This document shows positions 1 through 7,331 of a stretch of DNA of 13,297 nucleotides, piece after piece. The translations under genes and the position numbers were made by a program. The notes under the pieces are model-generated. The model was not told the DNA's origin. It worked only from the letters and a program-made list of their open reading frames with translations, and did not search any database. The number at the start of each line of letters is the position of its first letter. The first letter of the stretch is position 1. The DNA comes from Candidatus Cloacimonadota bacterium (lineage in GTDB: Bacteria > Cloacimonadota > Cloacimonadia > Cloacimonadales > Cloacimonadaceae), in the NCBI GenBank assembly GCA_023230795.1, contig JALNWR010000059.1, forward strand, positions 1-13,297, given 5' to 3'.

Positions 1-132
1 CATATTCAGCCGGAATCAATAATCTTAAGTGCTAAATATATAAACTGAAATATATGGACATGGATGCAAGCTAAGATAAAGCCAATGAATTTATTATCAA
101 AAGAATAGCTCAATATTTTGGGGGAATGCCAG
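1..132 (+). repeat. Left copy of an inverted flanking repeat
   Basis: This AT-rich, non-coding stretch matches the reverse complement of 12766-12896 at the other end of the window. By hand alignment the first 48 bases match at 41 positions. A second strong block around GACATGGATG..AAGCTAA and a third ending in GAATGCCAG follow, with one or two single-base indels. The match weakens after about 132 but scattered similarity continues to about 205. The copy begins at or before the window edge, so its outer limit is unknown. I see no reading frame preserved in both copies, so this looks like a dispersed intergenic repeat or a decayed non-autonomous mobile element rather than a gene remnant. Confidence 0.75.
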
Positions 133-241
133 TAAGGATTCTATAAAAATGAAGCCCAAGATAACGCATTATACACTGTAATGCACAATCTTATATAGCT
201 ATCCTGGAATCCAATAATCGATAGCTTCGCTAATGCACTCT

Positions 242-355
242 TTTGCCTTCAATTTGTTTTTAATTCGTTTTTAACTCGAGCTCACTCGAAGCTTCGAGTG
301 GACTCGAGTTAAAAACGAATTGGTCACAAGTCCAAAGCTAAAGTGCCAAGCCTGG
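242..355 (+). repeat. Left copy of the CTCGAG-rich core repeat
   Basis: This stretch aligns without any gap to 12548-12661 in the same orientation, at about 79 of 114 positions (roughly 69%, counted by hand). Shared landmarks are CAATTTG near the left end, CTTCGAGT and TCGAGTTA in the middle, and GTCCAAA followed by GCC.AGC.TGG at the right end. The middle of this copy is the long palindrome annotated separately. The outer repeats (1-132 and 12766-12896) are inverted relative to each other while this core is direct. Confidence 0.7.
262..321. repeat. 60-bp near-perfect palindrome
   Basis: The two 30-base arms meet at 291/292 with no loop. Of the 30 pairs, 28 are Watson-Crick, one (282/301) is a T-G wobble and one (281/302) is a mismatch. 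The arms contain GTTTTTAACTCGAG on the outside and CACTCGAAG on the inside. Read as RNA it would form a very stable hairpin on either strand. There is no uridine run after the stem on either strand, so it is not a classical intrinsic terminator, although it lies about 130 bp past the last stop codon of the operon and could protect the 3' end or stall polymerase. It is also the type of sequence that can extrude as a cruciform. Confidence 0.9.
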
Positions 356-416
356 TTGTTCCGGCCTTTATAGCTCGATTTTGAAAAATATCAAGCTGTG
401 TTTTTATATATATAAC

Positions 417-442
417 AAGATCATAGCTTCAGACTTGATCTT
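417..442 (-). terminator. Possible weak stem-loop after the operon
   Basis: Arms AAGATCA and TGATCTT (7 bp) enclose a 12-base loop right after the stop codon of the last gene. On the minus strand the stem is followed by an AT-rich run rather than a uridine tract, so it is a poor intrinsic terminator there. On the plus strand it is followed by TCTTTT, which is slightly better but has no plus-strand gene to serve. A second imperfect stem lies at 372-396. Confidence 0.25.
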
Positions 443-446
443 TCTT

Positions 447-1223
447 TTAGATGTCGATCAGGGCAGTATGAATATGCTGACTGGCTACCTGGAGCTTGAT
501 CTCGCTGCGAATGCTCTGTAGATATTCATACATCACTTTAAAGGCCAGATCAGGCAGGTTGTTAGTTTCGGAGAGATGCGCCAGGACGATATTTTGCATA
601 CCCGGATGCAACACTTGCGAAAGCACGCCTACAGCCTCATCGTTTGATAGATGCCCATGTTCGCTTTTGACCCTCATTTTAAGGTTCCAATCGTAAGGAC
701 CTTCCATCAGCATATTGTGATCGTGATTGGATTCTAGGATCAAAGTATGCGCCTGGCTGAGTCTGAGAGAGGTGAGTCTGGTGCATTGTCCCAGATCGAG
801 AGCCACTCCCAGCCTGCGGTCGTTATGTTCAAAACAGAAGTTATTGGGGTCCACCGCATCGTGTGAAGAGCGGAAAGGCCTTACCAGGATGTCTCCCACG
901 ATGAAGTCCACTCCGGATTCAAAATACCTGAGCCATTGCTCCACCTTGCCCAGCCGGTGGGAACAGTATGCGTAAGTATCGGCGGAGATATACAGCGGGA
1001 TTTTCAGGCTGCGGGCCATGGCTCCGGCGCTTCGGGTGTGATCTGTATGTTCGTGAGATACGATCACCGCTTTTATGGTATGCCGGGGAACAGCCAGGGC
1101 GTCTAAGGCTGCCCAGGTGCGCTTGAGACTGATCCCCGCATCCAGAATCAGAGCGGTATTTCTGCTGCGGATCAGGATGCAATTGCCTTTACTGCCGCTG
1201 GCAAGCACTGAGGTCTGAAACAT
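447..1223 (-). CDS. WalJ/YycJ-like metallo-beta-lactamase-fold hydrolase
   Basis: Predicted cytoplasmic metal-dependent hydrolase of 258 residues, the usual length for the YycJ/WalJ branch of the metallo-beta-lactamase fold. The N-terminus VLASGSKGN is typical of this branch. The metal-binding signature HEHTDH lies at residues 57-62, with further likely ligands H121 (SSHD), D143 (ALDLG) and H216 (LAHLS). The ESNHD motif at 164-168 and HLSETNN from 216 also fit the branch. A Bacillus YycJ has been reported as a 5'-3' DNA exonuclease, so a nuclease role is likely but the substrate here is inferred. It is the last gene of the operon, 18 bp after the YhaM-like gene, with no strong ribosome-binding site before its ATG. 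No walK/walR genes are adjacent, so the name reflects family only. Confidence 0.93.
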   Translation of the reverse strand: MFQTSVLASGSKGNCILIRSRNTALILDAGISLKRTWAALDALAVPRHTIKAVIVSHEHTDHTRSAGAMARSLKIPLYISADTYAYCSHRLGKVEQWLRYFESGVDFIVGDILVRPFRSSHDAVDPNNFCFEHNDRRLGVALDLGQCTRLTSLRLSQAHTLILESNHDHNMLMEGPYDWNLKMRVKSEHGHLSNDEAVGVLSQVLHPGMQNIVLAHLSETNNLPDLAFKVMYEYLQSIRSEIKLQVASQHIHTALIDI

Positions 1224-1241
1224 CAGTTATCAGCTATTGTT

Positions 1242-2189
1242 TTAGATGCGAACAAAGCGGTAATAGCGGTTGTTGATGCGGTCATACTCGCTCCAGGTAG
1301 CATCCGGAGGAGCGGCATCCAGCAATTGACTTACCCCTGCAGCCTGGGCGTCAAGATTGTCGCAATGGTGCAGGATCAGGGCTTCCAGGGTCTGAGGCAG
1401 ACGCACGGAGGCTTTTTCATATTCGCCGTGATGGGCCAGGATCAGGTGCCGGATATTGAGCAGCAAATCTTCGGGAAAACCCGGGATCTTCGCCGCGGCT
1501 TCCACTGCCATCTGATCGCTGATGCTCAGGTGTCCCAGCAGCCGGCCTTCATCGGTAAAATCTATGGCTATTTTGCTATTGTATTCTATCACTTTGCCTA
1601 CATCGTGCAAGATAGCTCCGGTGATCAAAAGGTCTTGCGACACAGCGTAGCGCGTGCTGACAAATTCACATAGCGAAGCCACGGCGATGGTGTGTTCGAT
1701 CAAGCCGCTCATATAGTTATGATGCCAGCTTTTGGCTGCGGGAGCCTCCATGAACCGGGCAAAAAAGTCTTTATCGTCAAAGATGGTATGCAAAAGCCGG
1801 TTCAGGTATTCGTTTTCCACTTTATCGACAAATTCCCAGAAGCGTTCCGCCAGGAATTCAGGTTCAAATCTGCTGCGGGCTACGAAGCTGGAGATATCGT
1901 ATTCGCTTTTGTCGGCAAAGCGCAATTGGGTGATGGAAAGCTGAATCTGGCCTTTGTAATTCACTACCTGGGCGCGGATTTTGACCACGTCTCCGGCGTC
2001 AAATTCGCCAGCGGTCTTGGTGGCATCTTTCCAGACGTTTGCGCTTACCTGTCCACTGCGGTCTTGCAGCTTGAGCCTCAGATAAGGTCCGCCTTTACCC
2101 TCGCGTAGGTCTTTTTCTACTGCGAGATAGAAGTCGGTGATTTCTTTGTTTTCATGCAGATGCAATTCGTTTACTAAAATGTGTTCCAT
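1242..2189 (-). CDS. YhaM-like 3'-5' exoribonuclease (OB + HD domains)
   Basis: The 315 residues match the length and layout of Bacillus YhaM. Residues about 15-100 form an OB-type nucleic-acid-binding domain (PYLRLKLQDRSGQVSANVW, then GDVVKIRAQVVNYKGQIQL). Residues about 155-285 form an HD hydrolase domain with H166 (IEHT), the HD pair H195-D196 in ILHDVGK, H220, H253-H254 and a distal D277 or D280. Known relatives trim RNA, and in some cases DNA, from the 3' end with a divalent metal. It follows the secreted-protein gene by 6 bp and precedes the WalJ-like gene by 18 bp, so it is in the same transcript. Its ribosome-binding site is weak (AAGTGA). Together with the DHH enzyme upstream it gives the operon two RNA-degrading activities. 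The family is clear, but the exact substrate is inferred. Confidence 0.9.
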   Translation of the reverse strand: MEHILVNELHLHENKEITDFYLAVEKDLREGKGGPYLRLKLQDRSGQVSANVWKDATKTAGEFDAGDVVKIRAQVVNYKGQIQLSITQLRFADKSEYDISSFVARSRFEPEFLAERFWEFVDKVENEYLNRLLHTIFDDKDFFARFMEAPAAKSWHHNYMSGLIEHTIAVASLCEFVSTRYAVSQDLLITGAILHDVGKVIEYNSKIAIDFTDEGRLLGHLSISDQMAVEAAAKIPGFPEDLLLNIRHLILAHHGEYEKASVRLPQTLEALILHHCDNLDAQAAGVSQLLDAAPPDATWSEYDRINNRYYRFVRI

Positions 2190-2195
2190 ATTATA

Positions 2196-4070
2196 TCACT
2201 TTATTATGCTTATTTTCTTGGTGTTTGCCCTTCTTCCTTTCTCTTCCAGACGCAGGAAATATATGCCGGAAGCAGGGAATAAAGATGCGGGCAACTCCAG
2301 ATTTTTAGGGCCGGAATTAGCGCTATAGATGCGCTGTCCCCGCAGGTTATAAATGCTGAGTTTCCCTGGCTGAGCCAGAGATATCTTGAGGTTTGTCGAT
2401 CCAAAAAGGGGATTGGGATATATTCTTAACTGCGCTGGGGGCAGCTGTTCATCCTCATTTGAGACCAGAATCTGGGCGTCAAAATCGCAATAGTCTGCGT
2501 AATAGACCCTGCTGCCATCGTCCTTCTGCACCCAATAATACAGCCGGTAAACAGCTTCGTCTCCATTGTCAAACAGCCCACTGGCGGTGAAGGAATAATT
2601 CTTATTGATGGTGGAGCCGATATTCAGGGCAGTGCTGACTGTATCCGCAAAAGCGATCCAGCGGGAAAGCACATAGCTCTCGCTGGAGCCAAAAACATGT
2701 TTTTGAAACAGCCCGGCAAAGATGCGGGAAGAGATCATCAGGCTCTGTCCCACCCCAGTATAAAGATGAGTATTATCATTTGTAAAGGCAAGCTGTAGGT
2801 CCACGTTTTCAGAGTTTTCCACTCCTTGCAGTCTGCTTTCAGCAGAAGAGATGAAGCTGCGATGTACCCCAATATCTTCGATAGCGTCTATGAGCTTTTC
2901 TTCATATTGATCGGTGAAGCCTGCTATGCGTTTTGCTCCGGCTACCACAGTGAAGGGGACGGAATTGAAACCATACCAGTTAAAGCGCCGCATCGAAGCC
3001 AGAGAGGCCAGAGAATCCGAGAGTATGGGGTAATAATGCAGAGCATGCCAGGTATCGCTAAGATAAGCTTGCTGTATGCTGTTGATCACAAAGGTCTCGC
3101 CTTCGCGAAGAAAGTTCTCCATCATTTGCACAGGAGATTCATCTATAAAGACCTGAAAGTTGACCAGCTTTTTGTTATTGGCAGCCAGGGTGTCGTTTTC
3201 GGTATATTCACTGCTGAGCAAGGCCTCTATCCTGAGCTGGGTGGGCTCATCCGGCAGATCAATCCTCATATCATGAGCAGCAAAATCATATTCATAGATG
3301 TCCCTGGGAGCCAGGCTCTGGGGAATCGCCACATTCAGGGTGTCATATTGAGAAAATCCGGGGCGGCTGAGGATCAGGCGGAGATTGGCGTTTAAGACGG
3401 CACTATCGCTGTGATTGTAAATACTAAAAGAGGGCTTTACGTTGCCGCCGGGCAGCAGCTCTCCTTCAAGATCAAAATCACAAAGCTCAAGGTCGATTTC
3501 GCCGAAGCTGAATTCTCCCAGGAGACCAAAGAGGAGTTCGCAGGCAAAACCGGCCTGAGCTAAAGTAGAAAGCTGCTGGATATCACCGGCCTGATTCATG
3601 TAATAGCTATTGCTCCCACCTCCGGCGCTGGCGGCTACAAAGCGGTTTGAGGCATTGGTAGCATAATCCACCATCAGCCAGAAGGTCTCAGCGGTATGCT
3701 CGCTGTCAAAATAGATATTCACTTCATTGTCGCTGATGCTAAGGCTCTGGCTGGCAAGTAATACTCCGGGGTTGCCGTCTGCATCGGCACGCAACTCTGC
3801 ACTCAGCTCCCCTCCGGTAAAGGGAAACCACAGCCGGGCGCCCTGAGCCCGGAAATTGACCTCAGCCATGCCGGGATAAGCAGCCCGGAAATTAAAGCGC
3901 ACTCCCCAACGATTGGCTCCGAAGAAATTCAGGTCGTTTGAAGCATTGTGATAGTGATAGTGGTATTCACGGCTGCTATCCGGGATAGCTCTGCCATCTG
4001 CAGATACGCATTGGATGGCGTAAAGCAGGCTGAAGATGAAGGGCAAAATCAGCCAATAGCGCTTTTGCAT
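2196..4070 (-). CDS. Secreted protein with type IX-like C-terminal sorting domain
   Basis: This 624-residue exported protein has a signal peptide at 1-24 (MQKR, hydrophobic core, cleavage predicted after VSA). No lipobox is present around C21. Residues about 40-175 are a beta-rich domain, and about 185-310 look like a CARDB/Ig-like domain ending in NDTLAANNKK. Residues about 311-400 resemble the C-terminal half of an Omp28-like thioredoxin fold (WHALHYYP, then FNSVPFTVVAGAKR) but have no cysteine. Residues about 547-624 form a sorting domain with YPNP at 551-554, KLSIYNLRGQRIY, ASGIYFLRL and a basic tail, as in type IX secretion cargo. The start is well supported: AAGGAG lies 5 bases before the ATG. 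The gene overlaps the end of ribF by 22 bp. Function is unknown. A surface or secreted location is inferred from the two terminal signals. Confidence 0.92.
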   Translation of the reverse strand: MQKRYWLILPFIFSLLYAIQCVSADGRAIPDSSREYHYHYHNASNDLNFFGANRWGVRFNFRAAYPGMAEVNFRAQGARLWFPFTGGELSAELRADADGNPGVLLASQSLSISDNEVNIYFDSEHTAETFWLMVDYATNASNRFVAASAGGGSNSYYMNQAGDIQQLSTLAQAGFACELLFGLLGEFSFGEIDLELCDFDLEGELLPGGNVKPSFSIYNHSDSAVLNANLRLILSRPGFSQYDTLNVAIPQSLAPRDIYEYDFAAHDMRIDLPDEPTQLRIEALLSSEYTENDTLAANNKKLVNFQVFIDESPVQMMENFLREGETFVINSIQQAYLSDTWHALHYYPILSDSLASLASMRRFNWYGFNSVPFTVVAGAKRIAGFTDQYEEKLIDAIEDIGVHRSFISSAESRLQGVENSENVDLQLAFTNDNTHLYTGVGQSLMISSRIFAGLFQKHVFGSSESYVLSRWIAFADTVSTALNIGSTINKNYSFTASGLFDNGDEAVYRLYYWVQKDDGSRVYYADYCDFDAQILVSNEDEQLPPAQLRIYPNPLFGSTNLKISLAQPGKLSIYNLRGQRIYSANSGPKNLELPASLFPASGIYFLRLEEKGRRANTKKISIIK

Positions 4071-4960
4071 CCCATCTCCTTGATCAGGCTCTGAGCCCTG
4101 GCCAGGTCATGCTTCATGGCCCGAATTAGCTCGTCACTATTGGCAAACATCTTTTCCTCCCGAAGGTATTTGAGCAATTCCACCTGCATGGTGGAGCCGT
4201 AAATTTCAGAATCAAAACCAATAATAAAGGTTTCGACCTCAGTAATTCCACTGTGTTTCAACGTGGGAGATTTCCCTATATTCGTCAAGCCAAAAAAAGT
4301 CTTTCCCCTCAAATGAACACGGCTGAGATAGATACCCTCTGCCGGGATCAGCTGATGGGGGCTGGCAAGAGTGAGATTGGCAGTAGGAAAGCCAAGGCCC
4401 CGCCCTCGCGCCTGTCCATGGCACACAGAGCCCAAAAGGCAATAGGCTCTGCCCAGAAGACGATTGGCTTCCTGCAGATTGCCAGTTTGCAAAAGCCTGC
4501 GGATCAAGCTGCTGCTGATGGGCTTTCCGGCATCAAGCGCGGGCTGCACATATTCCACGCGGTAGCCATATTCGCTGGCATGGTTCTGAAGAAACTGTCG
4601 GTCGCCCTCTCTGCCCTTGCCAAAATGACTGTCGTATCCCATCACTATCACCCGGGGCTGCCAGGCGGGAATCAGATATTCGCTGAGGAAATCATACGCT
4701 GATGTCTGTGCCAGTTCGGGGGTAAAATTCAGCATCTCTATCTCGTCTATACCCAGCCTGCTCAGCTCCTGCTCTTTGATCTGTGGGGGGCAGAGCAATT
4801 TGAGCGCAGAACTCTTGTTCAGAGTAAAAGCGGGATGATTACGGTAGGTGACGATTACGGATTTGAGCTGTTCCGCTCTGGCAATCTCCTGCACTCGGGC
4901 CAGCAGCTTGCGATGTCCCAGATGGATGCCGTCAAAGGTGCCGATACTGAGTACTGTCAT
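4049..4960 (-). CDS. ribF: Bifunctional riboflavin kinase / FAD synthetase
   Basis: It phosphorylates riboflavin to FMN and then adenylates FMN to FAD in the cytoplasm. The protein has 303 residues from the chosen start. The N-terminal nucleotidyltransferase domain carries GTFDGIHLGH at 7-16 and ISSSLIRRLL from 148. The C-terminal kinase domain carries GLGFPTANL around 188-196, and FDSEIYG at 249-255. An upstream in-frame ATG at 5014 would add 18 residues. I prefer 4960 because it forms an ATGA overlap with the truB stop, has GGGGAG just upstream, and gives the family's usual N-terminus MTVLSIGTFDG. The 3' end overlaps the following secreted-protein gene by 22 bp. ribF beside truB is a common arrangement, but rpsO, often the next gene, is missing here. 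Confidence 0.97.
   Translation of the reverse strand: MTVLSIGTFDGIHLGHRKLLARVQEIARAEQLKSVIVTYRNHPAFTLNKSSALKLLCPPQIKEQELSRLGIDEIEMLNFTPELAQTSAYDFLSEYLIPAWQPRVIVMGYDSHFGKGREGDRQFLQNHASEYGYRVEYVQPALDAGKPISSSLIRRLLQTGNLQEANRLLGRAYCLLGSVCHGQARGRGLGFPTANLTLASPHQLIPAEGIYLSRVHLRGKTFFGLTNIGKSPTLKHSGITEVETFIIGFDSEIYGSTMQVELLKYLREEKMFANSDELIRAMKHDLARAQSLIKEMGCKSAIG
4068..4081 (-). promoter_or_regulatory. Strong ribosome-binding site of the secreted-protein gene
   Basis: AAGGAG at 4081-4076 lies 5 bases before the ATG at 4070 and sits entirely inside the ribF coding sequence. It is among the best Shine-Dalgarno sequences in the window, so this gene may be translated more strongly than its neighbours. 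Confidence 0.75.
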
Positions 4961-5829
4961 TGGGCTATCTCCCCATCCAGCACCAAACTGGGCAGAATAT
5001 ACCCTGCCTTGCAAGTGCCGATTCCTAAAAGCTTTTCCTGAAAGAGTAATGCCAGCTCGGAGCCATCTGCAAGGTCTTGAGGCAGGCTGAACTTCCTGCC
5101 ATGCAAGAAATGCTGAGCCTGCTCCGATGATAGCACCATCGTGGGCAGAGCAGTCAAAATATCCTGTACGGGGCAGACCGCCTTTTGCCAGTCATGTTCA
5201 AGCTCGGACAGGCTCCAGCTCCTTGATATATCCAGCCTGCCGATCGCGGTGCGCTCTAAAGCTGTGGTCATGCCTACGGTGCCCAGGATGTCTGCGATAT
5301 ATTCACTCAAAGCCCGGATATAGGTGCCTTTGGAGACTGTTACCCGGTAGCGCAGAGAGTTATCCTGCAAGTCTCCGAGCAGTTCAAAATCGTAAATCTC
5401 CACTTTGCGGACAGGCATTTCGGGGGTTTTACCTTCACGGGCGTATTGATAAGCGCGCTTGCCTTCCAGCTTGATGGCAGAGTATAGCGGCACCTGCAGT
5501 TCACGTAGCGCTAATACCTTAGCTTTGAGTTCTGGCAGGTCTTCAGGCTTGATATTCGGCTCCTGCTCTGCTACTATCTCTCCTTCCGGATCACCGGTGC
5601 TACTCTTTCTGCCCAAAAGCAGAGTGGCTTCATAGCTTTTGCTTTGCGCTTCGGCATATTTTAAGAGCCGGGTATATTGGCCAGTGGCGCAGATCAGGAG
5701 TCCGGTGGCGAAGGGGTCCAAAGTTCCGGCATGCCCTATCTTCCTGATGCCTGTAATCTTGCGCAGTTGGTGGATGACACCGAAGGAGGAGATGCCCGCT
5801 GCTTTATTGATCAATAAAAAGCTATTCAT
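4957..5829 (-). CDS. truB: tRNA pseudouridine-55 synthase
   Basis: It isomerises U55 to pseudouridine in the T-loop of tRNAs. The 290-residue protein has the TruB signature GHAGTLDPFATGLL at 32-45, with the catalytic aspartate at D38. The block SKSYEATLLLGRKSSTGD follows at 63-80, then VPLYSAIKLEGKRAYQYAR at 113-131 and SKGTYIRAL at 166-174. The C-terminal 60 residues are short and only loosely resemble a PUA-like extension. The ATG overlaps the stop of the DHH phosphoesterase gene as ATGA, and its own stop overlaps the ribF start in the same way, so both junctions look translationally coupled. Confidence 0.97.
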   Translation of the reverse strand: MNSFLLINKAAGISSFGVIHQLRKITGIRKIGHAGTLDPFATGLLICATGQYTRLLKYAEAQSKSYEATLLLGRKSSTGDPEGEIVAEQEPNIKPEDLPELKAKVLALRELQVPLYSAIKLEGKRAYQYAREGKTPEMPVRKVEIYDFELLGDLQDNSLRYRVTVSKGTYIRALSEYIADILGTVGMTTALERTAIGRLDISRSWSLSELEHDWQKAVCPVQDILTALPTMVLSSEQAQHFLHGRKFSLPQDLADGSELALLFQEKLLGIGTCKAGYILPSLVLDGEIAQ

Positions 5830-6812
5830 AGCTTCTTGAAAGCCTGAGTGAATTCCTCTAAGATTATCTTTTGCACATCCTGCAAATTGCCTTTCAGAGT
5901 GAGGCCGGAGGCTTTCTGATGTCCGCCCCCGCCATGCTTTGCGGCGATGGCTTGCACATTGAGCTTTAGTGAGCGCAGCGATACCTTCCAGATATCTGGT
6001 TCCAGCTCCTGAAAATAAGCGATGCCGTCCAGATTCGCCACACCCTGCACATAGCGGGTAACGCTCATGATGGTGGATGTATCCAGCTTCAGCTCCTGGG
6101 CCAGGGATAGATCAGAATGAAGGAAGAGTATCCTGTCCTGCAGATGCAAGCGGATGCTGGTAAGGCTATGGCCTATATACAGCATCTCTTGAGGTGATTG
6201 ATTTTGTAAAAAGGCTTTATGCAAGAGCTGGGGCTGAGCGCCTGCCCTGGTAAGATCGGCGCAGAGCTCAAATACTTCTGCATGGGTATTGGCATTGCTG
6301 AAGTTATTGGTATCGTTCAGGATGGTGACATACACAGCATCCGCAATGAACTTGCGCACTTCGGGCTCAAAGCTCATAATGGTGCGTTCAAAAAGGCGGA
6401 AGATCATGGCTCCGGCGGACACATAGTAAGGATCGATCAGCTGCAGGTCTGCTTTGATGATGCCATGCTCGGGGACGTGATGATCCAGCACGAATATCTT
6501 TTGCGCTGCATCTACCAAGGGCGCTCGCTGGCCCAGACGGTCCCGGCTATTGCAATCCAGCACCATCAAGAGCTCATATTGCATGCCCTCTTGATAAGGC
6601 TGATGCATGGCATTATCCATCAGGAAGCTATAGCGGGAGAGGTCTTCCCCATCGGTGATGATAGTGGAGGCAAATCGTTTATTCCGCAGGATTTCCTGCA
6701 ATGCAAAAGCCGCCACCATCCCATCTCCATCCGAGTGCATATGGGTGGTAATAGCAATGCTCTTTGCCCCGGAGGCCAGGGCAAAGAGCCTGCTGCTAAT
6801 ATTATCTGTCAT
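5826..6812 (-). CDS. nrnA: NrnA-like DHH/DHHA1 phosphoesterase
   Basis: Predicted cytoplasmic enzyme that degrades very short RNAs (nanoRNA) and/or 3'-phosphoadenosine phosphate, and possibly linear cyclic-dinucleotide products, as known for NrnA-type proteins. Of its 328 residues, the DHH domain carries HSDGDG at 26-31, D86 in VLDCN, the DHH triad at 110-112 in LDHH and D167 in ILNDT. The C-terminal DHHA1 domain has KHGGGGHQKASG at 292-303. DHH genes between rbfA and truB are a recurrent arrangement in bacteria. It follows rbfA after a 48-bp gap, the largest inside the operon, and has a weak AAGAAAAG ribosome-binding site. The symbol reflects family membership, and the in vivo substrate is inferred. 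Confidence 0.92.
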   Translation of the reverse strand: MTDNISSRLFALASGAKSIAITTHMHSDGDGMVAAFALQEILRNKRFASTIITDGEDLSRYSFLMDNAMHQPYQEGMQYELLMVLDCNSRDRLGQRAPLVDAAQKIFVLDHHVPEHGIIKADLQLIDPYYVSAGAMIFRLFERTIMSFEPEVRKFIADAVYVTILNDTNNFSNANTHAEVFELCADLTRAGAQPQLLHKAFLQNQSPQEMLYIGHSLTSIRLHLQDRILFLHSDLSLAQELKLDTSTIMSVTRYVQGVANLDGIAYFQELEPDIWKVSLRSLKLNVQAIAAKHGGGGHQKASGLTLKGNLQDVQKIILEEFTQAFKKL

Positions 6813-6860
6813 AGCTTTTCTTGATAGCTAAGCTGGCTGAGTCTGTCTTATGCCTGGGGC

Positions 6861-7331
6861 TTAGCGATCTTCATCATCTTCATCAAAATCGTCGTAATCG
6901 TCCTCTTCTTCGTCGTCATCATAATCGTAATACTCATCATCATCCAGATAGTCTTCGATATCGATATCCGGATCATAATCCTCATCATACTCTTCTTTGA
7001 TGCTGGCAAGAAGGGCATCCACTCTTTCAGCACGGTCTTCCGTGTCGTCATAGAAGAATGACAGTTCGGGGATAGTTCTCATAATATGTGCTCCTGCTAT
7101 TAGTTTCTTAAAGAATCCAGATGATTTGATCAGATGGGCCTTGATCTCGTCATGAGAGGCGGGGTTGTTGAAATGAGTAAAGTAGAGCTTGGCATAGCGC
7201 AGGTCCTTTGATATCTCCACATCTGTGATGGTCACCCAAGCCAGGGCTGGGTCGTTCAGCTTTTGGCTGAGTGCGATATTAAAGATCTTTTTCAGCTCTT
7301 TTGACAGTCTGGGGATGCGATAGTTTTTCAT
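6861..7331 (-). CDS. rbfA: 30S ribosome-binding factor A with long acidic tail
   Basis: It binds the 30S subunit during late 16S rRNA maturation, especially in the cold. The 156 residues are longer than many RbfA proteins. Residues 1-112 form the KH-type RbfA domain, with RIPRLSKELKKI, then NDPALAWVTITDVEISKDLRYAKLYFT around 26-52 and IPELSFFYDDT around 87-97. The canonical DPR of the loop is DPA here. Residues 113-156 are an extreme acidic tail: by my count 31 of 44 residues are Asp or Glu and 7 are Tyr. The ATG overlaps the infB stop by one base (TGATG), so it is likely translated by re-initiation. The tail is in frame with the domain and needs no frameshift. Confidence 0.95.
   Translation of the reverse strand: MKNYRIPRLSKELKKIFNIALSQKLNDPALAWVTITDVEISKDLRYAKLYFTHFNNPASHDEIKAHLIKSSGFFKKLIAGAHIMRTIPELSFFYDDTEDRAERVDALLASIKEEYDEDYDPDIDIEDYLDDDEYYDYDDDEEEDDYDDFDEDDEDR

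Noticed and set aside
4961..5014. N-terminal extension of ribF from the upstream ATG
   Set aside because: The extra 18 residues are read out of frame within the end of truB, lack family similarity, and the downstream ATGA start has a better ribosome-binding site.
6848..7051. 67-codon minus-strand frame in the rbfA acidic region
   Set aside because: It is a frame-shifted reading of the GAT/GAA-rich low-complexity tail and gives a Met/Ile/Thr-rich artefact.
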